Shown one piece after another: positions 18,900 to 27,308 of a DNA stretch of 51,805 nucleotides (positions are counted from its first letter, which is position 1; every line of letters starts with the position of its first letter). The DNA is taken from assembly GCA_905479985.1 (NCBI GenBank), contig CAJQOM010000032.1, forward strand, positions 1 to 51,805, in the 5' to 3' direction. The notes below the pieces were generated by a model. The model was not told the origin of the DNA, did no database searches, and saw only the letters and a program-made list of their open reading frames with translations. A program made the position numbers and the translations under genes. This DNA is from an uncultured Gammaproteobacteria bacterium (lineage in GTDB: Bacteria > Pseudomonadota > Gammaproteobacteria > Nitrosococcales > Methylophagaceae).

Positions 18900-20138
18900 T
18901 CACACTATTTTTCGGTGGCCGCTAGGTTGCCATGACGGCGTGATGACATTTGGCATTTCAGACCGGCCTATCAGCCGTGATGGGGCGATGGTAAACTCGC
19001 CAAACTTTTGATTAATCCCATCCATTGCTTGATTCATTTTTTCACGTTGGGGTGATGCAACGACCCGTTCAAATAAATCATCCTGTTTTTCCGACTGTAG
19101 ATCTACGGCAAGCACATGCACCTGCCATACACCTTGGCCATGCCAATCTTGCGCTATAAAGTCCAGGCATAAGTTAAAAATTTGTTTGCCATCGTCGGTT
19201 GGATAAGCCGTCGCCGCTTTTCTCGTCAACCAACCTTGTGACTTCGTCTTAAGACTTATCACGAATTTTTTTGATCGAAAACCATACCGACGTAGACGCG
19301 CTGCTAATCTTTCCGCCATATGTTGAAAGTAGGTCAAAATAATATGGCCATCCTTGGTCTCAGGTGGCATATTTTTACCATGGCCCATTGTTTTAGGTGC
19401 TTTGATATGCGTATCGACTTTCTCTGGGTCTTGGCCTTGTGCCATCAGCCAAATACGCCTGCCTGGGTTACCATAACGTTTTGCCAAAATACTGATTGGT
19501 AGCTTTTTCATATCGCCACAAATTATCACGCCATATTGCCTCAAAAAATGGGCTACGCCTTTGTTAATGCCACTTAATTCAGTCACTGGATAAGGTGCCA
19601 GTATCCGCTCTGCCTCCCAAGGTGGAATGATGGTTAAGCCATTGGGTTTATTTCGTTTTGCAGCAAACTTAGCCGTCGTTTTATCACCGCTGACGCCAAC
19701 TGAGCAATATAATCCTGAGGCTTGATAAACGATTTTTTTTATCCGTTTTGCTATTTGATTTGGTGTGCCGAACAGACTTTGACAGTGGGTAACGTCAATA
19801 AAGGCTTCATCAATGGAATAAATTTCAACATCTGGGCTAATTTGTTGTAACGACGCCATGATGTTTGTCGATATTTCGGCATACCGATTGGGTCTCGATG
19901 GCGCTTGTATTAAGCTTGGACATAATGCACGTGCCACGCCGAGCCGCATGCCTGTTTTAACACCAAAAGCCCGTGCTTCATAAGAAGACGTGATAATCGT
20001 TGTCCCTAATAGACCATTGGTGACGGCAACAGGTTGCTGTCGCCAGACTGGATTATCAAGCTGCTCTACCGCAGCAAAGAAGCAATTCATGTCGGCTAAT
20101 GCTATCGCCCTTGCCCACGGCGACTCCGACACGCTCAT
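18900..20138 (-). CDS. Y-family translesion DNA polymerase (DinB/UmuC group)
   Basis: A 412-residue damage-tolerant polymerase. Family motifs are visible: ALADMNCFFAAVEQ with the first metal-binding Asp, SSYEARAFGVKTGM, the catalytic SIDEAFIDV, then GVSGDKTTAKFAAKRNKPNG. The little-finger region follows from about residue 240. A short C-terminal extension without a clear beta-clamp motif ends the protein. The start lies 16 bases after the lexA stop, so it is probably co-transcribed with lexA and SOS-induced. It is closer to DinB in core motifs, but its length is nearer UmuC, so I leave the symbol blank. Confidence 0.85.
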   Translation of the reverse strand: MSVSESPWARAIALADMNCFFAAVEQLDNPVWRQQPVAVTNGLLGTTIITSSYEARAFGVKTGMRLGVARALCPSLIQAPSRPNRYAEISTNIMASLQQISPDVEIYSIDEAFIDVTHCQSLFGTPNQIAKRIKKIVYQASGLYCSVGVSGDKTTAKFAAKRNKPNGLTIIPPWEAERILAPYPVTELSGINKGVAHFLRQYGVIICGDMKKLPISILAKRYGNPGRRIWLMAQGQDPEKVDTHIKAPKTMGHGKNMPPETKDGHIILTYFQHMAERLAARLRRYGFRSKKFVISLKTKSQGWLTRKAATAYPTDDGKQIFNLCLDFIAQDWHGQGVWQVHVLAVDLQSEKQDDLFERVVASPQREKMNQAMDGINQKFGEFTIAPSRLIGRSEMPNVITPSWQPSGHRKIV

Positions 20139-20154
20139 AGTGCTTTACTCTGGT

Positions 20155-20757
20155 TCAATAAGTCCGTAGTTGCCCAACAATGACGCCTTGGATACTGATG
20201 CGCTCCGCGGGGAGTGTGACCGGTTCGTAGTCATCATTGGCGGGCATCAAAGTAATGGTTTTGTTTTTATTAAATAAGATGGTTTTCAATGTCGCATCAA
20301 AGCCATCCACCAGCGCAACAACGATATCACCATGATCGGCGGTTTGTTGTGACTGTACGACGACCCAATCACCCGACATGATCGCTTTATTGATCATCGA
20401 GTCTCCGTTGACCTTAAGAACAAAACGGCCTTTGCCAGCAAACATGCCACCTAAATCAATTTCATCTTCGTCTGGCACCGCTTCGATCAAGCGACCCGCT
20501 GCAATCCTGCCCATCACAGGCAGTGTCACGGTCGCTTGTCGTTGATTGGTCTCGCCACTTAGCTTTAGGCCACGAGAGCGGCCCACAGAGCGGGTCAACA
20601 GGCCTTCATTCACTAATGCCTGAATATAGTTATGGACTGACCCTTGCGACGATAGGCCTATCCCTTTTGCCACCTCTGAAAGGAGGGGTGAACGGCCATA
20701 TTGCGCAATATATTGCGCAATAAAGTCGTAAGTGTCTTGCTGTCGTTCTGTTAACAT
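20155..20757 (-). CDS. lexA: SOS-response repressor LexA
   Basis: A 200-residue repressor that self-cleaves when stimulated by RecA filaments. The N-terminal winged helix has the recognition region GLSSQGSVHNYIQAL, which differs from the enterobacterial form and suggests a different operator. The cleavage site lies in MGRIAAGRLIEAV (Ala-Gly bond), the catalytic serine in VNGDSMINKAI, and the lysine in DGFDATLKTI, so auto-cleavage should be intact. A perfect palindrome stands just upstream. It is followed by the translesion polymerase gene in the same direction. Confidence 0.94.
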   Translation of the reverse strand: MLTERQQDTYDFIAQYIAQYGRSPLLSEVAKGIGLSSQGSVHNYIQALVNEGLLTRSVGRSRGLKLSGETNQRQATVTLPVMGRIAAGRLIEAVPDEDEIDLGGMFAGKGRFVLKVNGDSMINKAIMSGDWVVVQSQQTADHGDIVVALVDGFDATLKTILFNKNKTITLMPANDDYEPVTLPAERISIQGVIVGQLRTY

Positions 20758-20769
20758 TTCTCTGCCTTG

Positions 20770-20790
20770 TTATGATTGAGAAAATCATAA
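20770..20790. promoter_or_regulatory. Perfect 8-5-8 inverted repeat before lexA, possible LexA operator
   Basis: TTATGATT at 20770-20777 and AATCATAA at 20783-20790 are exact reverse complements around five bases, ending 13 bases before the lexA start codon. It does not match the enterobacterial CTGT-N8-ACAG box. Given the atypical LexA recognition helix, autoregulation through this site is plausible but unproved. Confidence 0.45.
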
Positions 20791-20848
20791 GAAGAAAATA
20801 TAGAGAAAATCTAGCTAAGGATCAAGCTTTTTCACTGTCAGCATCGAA

Positions 20849-22306
20849 TTAACGAATGCCTTTCGATGTGATTACAATCATTTTTTCGACTTGCATATCC
20901 TCTAAGGTATACGGCACGCCTCCCGTTCCTAAACCAGACTGGCGTAGCCCTGCAAATGGCATCCAATCAACACGAAAAGCAGTATGTTCGTTGATCATGA
21001 CCGCAGATGCGGCTAAGCGATCGGAGATATACAACGCATTATCAATATTTGAACTATAAACTGACGCCTGAAAAGCGACATCTAAACTATTGGCATCCGC
21101 AATGGCTTGATCTACATCGTCAAAAGGATAGACACACACAACGGGGCCAAATATTTCGGCATTCGATACTTTGCTGTCTTTCGGTGGATCGAATAATACG
21201 GTCGGGGCGTAACAATGGTTTGGCAAGGCCTTAGCACCACAGAGTACTTCCGTTCCTGCATCGACCGCCTCTTGTACCCATTCTGCAACACGTTCTACTT
21301 CACCTTCTCTAATCAATGGTCCTACTTCTGTTTTATCCGATAAGGGATCTCCGACCACCATTTTTTGTGCTGCAACAGCAAGTTTCTCTGCTACCTCTCT
21401 GGCAATGGAACGGTGTACATAAAGGCGTTGTACTGAGACACACACTTGACCAGCATGATAAAAGCCGCCTTTTGCCAGTGATGGCACTGCGTTATCAATG
21501 TCGGCATCTGCCGTCATAATGACCGGTGCAACACCACCATGCTCTAGGGCACAACGTGTCCCAGGCGCCAATTTAGAGCGTAAATACCAACCGACTCTGG
21601 CGCTGCCAATAAAGCTAAAAAAAGCAACGCGTGGATCTGTGACTAAGGCTTCTGCAATATCGTGGTTTTCAGGTAATAACACCTGACACCACTGCGCAGG
21701 CAAACCCGCTTGATGGAAAAGTTTAACCAGCCTAAAACAAGACAGAGGCGTATTCTCCGCTGGCTTAACCACAACCGGGCAACCTGCCGCGATTGCTGGG
21801 CCCACTTGATGCGCGATTAAATTTAAGGGGTGATTAAAAGCACTAACCGCAACGACAACACCAATGGGTTCCTTATTCATGATGGTAAAGCGGTGTTGTG
21901 ACGAGGCATTAAGCGCCATTGGCACTGGCGTGGCAACATCATGGCGTAAGGTATCAGCACACAGGCGGATGCTGTCAATACATCGCACCATCTCAACCTG
22001 TGAATCTAATAAAGGTTTCCCCCCCTCTTCTGCTGAGCCTTTCGCTAAGCTATCCGCTTCGGCTTCCATTAACCCGACTGCACGTTCTAAGATGGCAATT
22101 CTTTCAGCGACTGATAACCATTGCTGTCGATCAGAAAACAAACCTTGTGCTGTGCCGAGTGCTTGATTCACATCTTGCAATTCAGCGGTTTCAACCGTCG
22201 CAATCAGATGGTCATCATAAGGCGATCTCACCTCAATGTGATGCTCATTGCGTTTATTACTACCTGCCAGCATTAAAGGAAAATGTTCAATGTTACTCAT
22301 GTTCAC
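20849..22306 (-). CDS. NAD(P)-dependent aldehyde dehydrogenase
   Basis: A 485-residue member of the ALDH superfamily. The nucleotide-binding region (AFNHPLNLIAHQVGPAIAAGCPVVVKPAENTPLS), the general-base glutamate in ALEHGG and the catalytic cysteine in GGFYHAGQVCVSVQR are all present, so it should be active; the substrate cannot be read from sequence. Six bases separate it from the upstream TPP-enzyme gene, so the two form an operon, and the natural guess is that the aldehyde is linked to that enzyme's chemistry. A second ATG two codons in (22300) is an alternative start. The lexA gene lies downstream on the same strand. Confidence 0.88.
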   Translation of the reverse strand: MNMSNIEHFPLMLAGSNKRNEHHIEVRSPYDDHLIATVETAELQDVNQALGTAQGLFSDRQQWLSVAERIAILERAVGLMEAEADSLAKGSAEEGGKPLLDSQVEMVRCIDSIRLCADTLRHDVATPVPMALNASSQHRFTIMNKEPIGVVVAVSAFNHPLNLIAHQVGPAIAAGCPVVVKPAENTPLSCFRLVKLFHQAGLPAQWCQVLLPENHDIAEALVTDPRVAFFSFIGSARVGWYLRSKLAPGTRCALEHGGVAPVIMTADADIDNAVPSLAKGGFYHAGQVCVSVQRLYVHRSIAREVAEKLAVAAQKMVVGDPLSDKTEVGPLIREGEVERVAEWVQEAVDAGTEVLCGAKALPNHCYAPTVLFDPPKDSKVSNAEIFGPVVCVYPFDDVDQAIADANSLDVAFQASVYSSNIDNALYISDRLAASAVMINEHTAFRVDWMPFAGLRQSGLGTGGVPYTLEDMQVEKMIVITSKGIR

Positions 22307-22312
22307 TCTCCC

Positions 22313-23953
22313 TTATAAGATGCAAATCTTTTCTTTTAAGCCTTCGTTCAAAATAGAATGGTTCAGCGAATAATCCACGGCTAATTCAATCAAGTGAACC
22401 CCTTTTGACTCTAAAGCTGTTTCAAGCGTTTGAGTAAATTCGGCATGACTTGTTGGCCGATGACCATGTGCGCCATAACTTTCAGCATATTTCACGAAAT
22501 CCGGGTTGTTGTAATCTAAACCAAAGTTCTCGAAGCCCATGCCTTCTTGTTTCCATTTGATCATGCCGTAAGCATTGTCATTCAGGATAATCACGACCAT
22601 ATCAAGCCCAAGCCTGACGGCCGTTTCCATTTCTTGTGAATTCATCATAAAGCCGCCATCACCACAGACGCTGATAACTTTACGATCTGGATTAATGAGT
22701 TTGGCCAACATAGCGGATGGTAAACCTGCCCCCATTGTTGCTAAGGCATTATCGAGTAATAATGAGTTATTTTGATAACAAGGGTAATTGCGTGCAAACC
22801 AAACTTTATAGACGCCATTATCTAAGGTCAAAATACCGTCGTCGTCTAAGGTTTCACGAATAGTATGAACGGCGCTTTGTGGCAACATTGGGAAACGGGT
22901 GTCTTCACTGTAGCGTGATAGACGTGTTAGCACTTCTTCTTTGACACGATAGAAATATGAAAAATCCCAATGATCTTGCTTCGTTGACGCTTCTGTCATT
23001 CGGTTCACTGACGTGGCAATATCACCAACTACATCCAATTGTGGGAAATAAACCGGGTCAATTTGTGCTGGTTGGAAGTTGACATGGATCACTTTTGATC
23101 CGCCTTCTTCCATAAAGAAAGGCGGCTTTTCGATCACATCGTGTCCGACATTAATAATTAAGTCTGCCCGATCAATCGCACAGTGCAAGAAATCATGATC
23201 TGATAATGCCGCGGTGCCAAGATAAGCAGGATGACGTTCGTCAATGACGCCTTTACCCATTTGAGTATTAAAGAAAGGGATGCCTGTTTTTTCTATGAAT
23301 TCGGTCAGTGCAACACTGGTTCTTTTTCTATTTGCCCCAGCACCCACTAATAATAATGGCATTTTGGCATTTTTGAGCATTTCCATCGCCGTATCTATCG
23401 CATAGCTGTCCGCATCTGGGCGCCGTGTGGTCGCCACTGGATACACTCTATCTTCTGCATCTTCCGCTGCAATGTCTTCTGGCAACTCAATATGTACCGC
23501 ACCTGGGCGCTCTTCAGTCGCGAGTCTGAATGCTTCTCGGACTGTTGCTGATATGTTACTGCCATGGACAACCTGTTGCGTATATTTGGTTATCGGTCGC
23601 ATCATGTTGACGACGTCGACAATTTGAAACTGGCCTTGTTTACTTGATTTAATTGGCTTTTGGCCAGTAATCATCAGCATCGGCATCCCGCCCAATTGCG
23701 CATAAGCCGCTGGGGTGACAAAATTAGTCGCGCCTGGCCCTAATGTCGCGAGACAAACACCCGGTTTACCCGTTAAGCGACCATATGTCGCAGCCATAAA
23801 ACCCGCACCTTGCTCGTGACGTGTCAGAATTAACTTTATTGTGGAATTCCTAAGAGAGTCGAGAAAATCTAGGTTTTCCTCGCCGGGGATGCCGAAAATA
23901 TACTCAACCCCTTCATTTTCTAACGCTTTAACAAATAAATCCGATGTTTTCAT
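22313..23953 (-). CDS. Acetolactate-synthase-like thiamine-diphosphate enzyme
   Basis: A 546-residue ThDP-dependent enzyme of the acetohydroxyacid synthase/AlsS group. The catalytic glutamate lies in LTRHEQGAGFMA near residue 47, GPGATNFVTPAAYAQ and the ThDP-magnesium motif (GDGGFMMNSQEM...NDNAYGM) are present. No regulatory small subunit (ilvN/ilvH) is adjacent, and the partner is an aldehyde dehydrogenase instead, which argues for a catabolic or detoxifying carboligase rather than branched-chain amino-acid synthesis. Acetolactate formation from pyruvate is the simplest guess; other 2-oxoacid or aldehyde ligations are possible. Confidence 0.8.
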   Translation of the reverse strand: MKTSDLFVKALENEGVEYIFGIPGEENLDFLDSLRNSTIKLILTRHEQGAGFMAATYGRLTGKPGVCLATLGPGATNFVTPAAYAQLGGMPMLMITGQKPIKSSKQGQFQIVDVVNMMRPITKYTQQVVHGSNISATVREAFRLATEERPGAVHIELPEDIAAEDAEDRVYPVATTRRPDADSYAIDTAMEMLKNAKMPLLLVGAGANRKRTSVALTEFIEKTGIPFFNTQMGKGVIDERHPAYLGTAALSDHDFLHCAIDRADLIINVGHDVIEKPPFFMEEGGSKVIHVNFQPAQIDPVYFPQLDVVGDIATSVNRMTEASTKQDHWDFSYFYRVKEEVLTRLSRYSEDTRFPMLPQSAVHTIRETLDDDGILTLDNGVYKVWFARNYPCYQNNSLLLDNALATMGAGLPSAMLAKLINPDRKVISVCGDGGFMMNSQEMETAVRLGLDMVVIILNDNAYGMIKWKQEGMGFENFGLDYNNPDFVKYAESYGAHGHRPTSHAEFTQTLETALESKGVHLIELAVDYSLNHSILNEGLKEKICIL

Positions 23954-23984
23954 GAGCGTGATTCCTTATCACAAGTGCGAAATA

Positions 23985-24004
23985 GTTTGGCTTTAAGCCC
24001 AAAC
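23985..24004. repeat. Inverted repeat in the leader of the TPP-enzyme gene
   Basis: GTTTGG at 23985-23990 pairs with CCAAAC at 23999-24004, with a further CTT/AAG inside and one bulged base. It lies about 30 bases upstream of the start codon at 23953 and after the cyclase stop. It could be an operator or a weak terminator; no T-run supports the latter. Confidence 0.35.
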
Positions 24005-24060
24005 CTTCATTTGGTTTTACCACACTTTCGATAAAAAGCACTAGCGGTCGACAGCAAGAA

Positions 24061-26148
24061 TTAGACCTGTTTCATCTTTTCCTTATCTTTATACATTGAA
24101 AGATCGGCATAGTTCAATAATGCTTCTAATGTATCGCCATGCTCAGGATAGTTTGCCATCCCTATACTGGCTGTGACTTGCACCGTAATTTCACCTTCTA
24201 TTATCGGTTCTGCAATCGCCGCTTTCAATTTCTCGACCATCACTTGGCATATCGCCAAATCATCAATCTCGTTCAACAATATGCAAAATTCATCGCCGCC
24301 GATTCTTGACGCCGTGTCGCTGTCTCGAATGCAGGCTTTCATTTGATTCGCAGCATGCTGTAATACAACATCGCCCATAGCATGACCATGAGTATCATTG
24401 ATCGGTTTAAAATTATTTAAATCGATAAAAAGCACTGCTAATGGCTTATTATGGCGCTTAGCTAAAGCTAGCGTCGACTGGAAACTCTGTTGTAGTAAGA
24501 TTCTATTGGGTAAGTTCGTTAAATTATCAAACTCTGCTAACTGCTTAAAATGAAGCTTTTGCTGTCGCTCTTTCGTGATATCCGTGAACATGGCGATGTA
24601 ATACTCAATCTTCCCTTGCTCATCATGCAACAACTTGATGGTTAGACTTTGTAAATAAACTCCGCCATCCTTTCGGCCACTATAGACCTCTCCTTTCCAA
24701 AGCTTATCGTCCTGTAACCTGCTCCAAAATTCCGCATAGAATAATTGATTGTAACGATCAGAGTTGAGTATGTCCGGATGCAGTCCTAATACTTCGTCCG
24801 CTTGATAGCCAGTAATATCGGAAAAGGCCCCGTTGACCCTAATAATCAAATTATCTTTATTGGTGATCATAATCGCTTGTGGTGATAACTCACACACTTG
24901 ATTTCCTAGTCGAAGCTGCTGTTCTTTAGCCAAACGTTCTGAAATATCAATCACTGATGCGAAATAACAATCTCGGCTCATATGATGAATAGATTGGATA
25001 TGCACTTCTGCTGGATACACGCCGTTTACAGATTGGATCACAGTCTCAAAACTCAGTGCTAATTTTTCTTTATTTGATAATGGCGCCAATAAGTCTCTAA
25101 ATTGCCCTTCATCATAAAGTGGCTTTAAATCGACTGGACTGAGTTTAAGGGCATCGCTAAAAGGGACGCCTAACGCCTCTAACGTCGCATTATTTACAAA
25201 CTCAAACCGTAAATCTTGTGCATTGAAAATATAGTTGCTGGCTTGACTATCATTAACGGTCTGATAAAGGATATTCCGTTCGTTGACAATATAAGAAATA
25301 GCTAAGCTAATCAATGCCATCACCATGAAATAGGTCCAAAATAAGATTAAATTTGCTTGCGAGTCTTGCCCAACGAAAAAACCTTGTTGTTCAGTTAACC
25401 CCCAAACACCTATCACGGTATATTCAAACACGATCAAAGCCGTCATCACTTGGCCAAACCGTAATATTGACCAAACCAAAGGAATGCTTAATAAATAACT
25501 ACTTTTGAGTGCCGTTGTGAGGCCAAAATCCGACCCCATCAATACTATCAAAGCAATGAGAATGGAAAAGGCAATTAAAAATAAGGCCTCGACAGATTGT
25601 TTCGTGACGACTTTAAACAATGCCGCCGGAGTATAAAGTAATAGCAAAGGCGTTATAAGTACGATACCCAGGACGTCGCTCATCCACCAATTCATTAATA
25701 GACTGTTATCGCCTAATGACAATGCTGGGTATAACGCTATATAGCTATTACCACCAATTAACATACTCAATATGGCTGTTAAGCCCGCAGCAAACACCAG
25801 CGATAAGTAATCATTTAATCGGTATAAATGACTTGAAAAAGGCAATGCTTTGAGCAAAAATACGGCTAAAACAGGTGCCAATGTGTCGCCAGCTGCAATC
25901 GTAATACTTGTCCAAAGTGGGTAATTAATCATTAAGTTAGCCACTAACGCACCAGCAAACACACCTAGGGCGTAATGGATTCCGAAGCGTATAAACACAG
26001 CCAAGGCAAGCCCAGCCGCAGGCCAGATGATTGTGTGCCCGTGTTCAAATGAAGCGAACTCTAACGTAAGCAAAGACAATGAACAATACAGTAATGCTAT
26101 CAGACATTGATAACTCAACATCCGTGCATTGTTTAGAACGACCGCCAT
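24061..26148 (-). CDS. MASE1-PAS-PAS-GGDEF diguanylate cyclase
   Basis: A 695-residue inner-membrane sensor. The first 290 residues hold about eight hydrophobic segments with the MASE1 pattern (TIIWPAAGLALAVFIRFG, MNWWMSDVLGIVLITPLL). Two PAS domains follow (about 295-410 and 412-525; the second has SPQAIMITNKDNLIIRVN and SDITGYQADEVLG). The C-terminal GGDEF domain has an intact catalytic site (SRIGGDEFCIL) and the product-inhibition site RDSD five residues upstream, so it should make c-di-GMP with feedback control. No EAL domain. The start codon overlaps the stop of the ANTAR gene by one base, making the two an operon. Confidence 0.93.
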   Translation of the reverse strand: MAVVLNNARMLSYQCLIALLYCSLSLLTLEFASFEHGHTIIWPAAGLALAVFIRFGIHYALGVFAGALVANLMINYPLWTSITIAAGDTLAPVLAVFLLKALPFSSHLYRLNDYLSLVFAAGLTAILSMLIGGNSYIALYPALSLGDNSLLMNWWMSDVLGIVLITPLLLLYTPAALFKVVTKQSVEALFLIAFSILIALIVLMGSDFGLTTALKSSYLLSIPLVWSILRFGQVMTALIVFEYTVIGVWGLTEQQGFFVGQDSQANLILFWTYFMVMALISLAISYIVNERNILYQTVNDSQASNYIFNAQDLRFEFVNNATLEALGVPFSDALKLSPVDLKPLYDEGQFRDLLAPLSNKEKLALSFETVIQSVNGVYPAEVHIQSIHHMSRDCYFASVIDISERLAKEQQLRLGNQVCELSPQAIMITNKDNLIIRVNGAFSDITGYQADEVLGLHPDILNSDRYNQLFYAEFWSRLQDDKLWKGEVYSGRKDGGVYLQSLTIKLLHDEQGKIEYYIAMFTDITKERQQKLHFKQLAEFDNLTNLPNRILLQQSFQSTLALAKRHNKPLAVLFIDLNNFKPINDTHGHAMGDVVLQHAANQMKACIRDSDTASRIGGDEFCILLNEIDDLAICQVMVEKLKAAIAEPIIEGEITVQVTASIGMANYPEHGDTLEALLNYADLSMYKDKEKMKQV

Positions 26149-26822
26149 TATTTTCTATTTTTATTAAAAATATTTTCTTCAAGCCATAACGTTAAATTAC
26201 AAATGGGCTTTGGCTTGATTTTTTTCTTTTCCGTCGAGGTGATTTCACTGCTGAGTGAGTGAATGATTTTGTTAGCAACGTCAGAGACACGTTGCTGCTT
26301 ATGTCTACTAACTGTTTTGATTTCATCAAAAATATAGTCTGCGCTCAAGCCTGTTTTGCTCATTAGCAAGCCTGTCGCAATCCCGTTTAAACGGTTATTT
26401 TCTATTTTTATTGTGATATCTTGAACCCGCCTTAAATAATTCTCGCGCTCTCGATGCCGGTGTAGGCCTAGTTGAATATTTAGACAAATGCTGCTTGCTG
26501 AAGGTTCTTCTATGAAATAACCCACAGCGCTATAAAGTACAGCCACAATCTGCTCATTCGTTGGCAGTTCTTTAATGCCATACACTAGAAAGGGGAGGTT
26601 TTTATTTTGGAGTAGCTGGTTAGAGGGTTCTAACGCTGAGATATCGACAATGCAAATATCAGAGCCAGAGACTCTCCCTGCTTCCTGCACATTTGTTTCA
26701 AAGCTTAGCTGATAGCCAATACCCTGGAGCTCTTGTTGATATTGCGCGAAGACTGCTGACTTAATGCCACAGATTGCAACATGTATCGGTTTATTATTTT
26801 CTTTCCGTACGACACGCACCAT
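26148..26822 (-). CDS. Receiver-like/ANTAR-domain RNA-binding regulator
   Basis: A 224-residue protein. Residues about 10-120 form a receiver-like domain (VAICGIKSAVFAQYQ, ICIVDISALE) without a clean acidic pocket, so phosphorylation is doubtful. Residues about 125-185 look like an ANTAR domain: RLNGIATGLLMSKTGLSADYIF followed by the RVSDVANKII helix with conserved Ala and Leu positions. ANTAR proteins bind paired hairpins in nascent RNA and prevent termination (AmiR, NasT, EutV). A lysine-rich, non-conserved C-terminal tail of about 40 residues follows. Its stop overlaps the start of the cyclase gene by one base. The RNA target is unknown. Confidence 0.8.
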   Translation of the reverse strand: MVRVVRKENNKPIHVAICGIKSAVFAQYQQELQGIGYQLSFETNVQEAGRVSGSDICIVDISALEPSNQLLQNKNLPFLVYGIKELPTNEQIVAVLYSAVGYFIEEPSASSICLNIQLGLHRHRERENYLRRVQDITIKIENNRLNGIATGLLMSKTGLSADYIFDEIKTVSRHKQQRVSDVANKIIHSLSSEITSTEKKKIKPKPICNLTLWLEENIFNKNRK

Positions 26823-27224
26823 CCCAACCTTATCCTTATATAAGTTGTGCTAAGGCGGGGTGTCGGCCAGCATTGATTTTCTAAGCTTATATTTAACACC
26901 TATCTTGTCATGCTAGGTAACTGTAAGCCAATTTATCCTGTGTGTGAAATTACATTATTGACACTAAAATGTCTAATTGATTTCCCTGATAACTTCTAGA
27001 GTTAAGCGCATTGATACGTTTATAGCCATAGGCTTCGCCCTAAAGCTAACACTGAATGGGTAACTCAGCACATATTCTCGTGCTTTCACTCATCCACTTT
27101 TGAGACCAGCGCAATATATCGCAACCAAAATACTTGCTTATTAAACACTGGTTTTTTATTTCCAGAATCTCACAGCAGATAATGTTTTTTGTGACTTTAC
27201 TGATGCAAGTTCAGATTGAAAATT
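26823..27224. other. 402-base gene-free region between the ANTAR gene and tRNA-Ile2
   Basis: No convincing open frame. It should hold the ANTAR-cyclase promoter (minus strand) and the end of the rpoD-tRNA transcript. A palindromic CTTATATAAG stands about 15 bases before the ANTAR start. A hairpin at 27024-27047 pairs AGC with GCT and TAGGC with GCCcTA. CTGG/CCAG arms near 27150 flank an A/T run but make a weak terminator at best. I see no two-hairpin ANTAR target by eye. Confidence 0.4.
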
Positions 27225-27301
27225 TGGTGGGCCCACCAGGACTTGAACCTGGGACCAATCGATTATGAGTCGAGTGCTCTAACCAGCTGAGCTATGGGCC
27301 C
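27225..27301 (-). tRNA. tRNA-Ile2 (anticodon CAT, lysidine-modified)
   Basis: A 77-base cloverleaf on the minus strand with acceptor GGGCCCA/TGGGCCC, anticodon stem around CTCATAA, T-arm GGTTCAAGTCC, discriminator A and encoded CCA. The anticodon CAT alone would say Met, but the GC-rich GGGCCC acceptor, the CGA-CTCATAA-TCG stem and the TTCAAGT loop follow the bacterial ileX/Ile2 pattern, which TilS converts to read AUA. It lies seven bases downstream of the rpoD stop and is probably read from the same transcript. Confidence 0.85.
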
Positions 27302-27308
27302 TTAAACT

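Noticed and set aside
21919-22356. A 145-codon open frame antisense to the aldehyde dehydrogenase gene
   Set aside because: Antisense shadow without ribosome-binding site or family features.
27225-27301. Calling the CAT-anticodon tRNA a second tRNA-Met
   Set aside because: Acceptor and anticodon-arm identity fit the lysidine-modified tRNA-Ile2, and a clear elongator tRNA-Met is already at 7760-7836.
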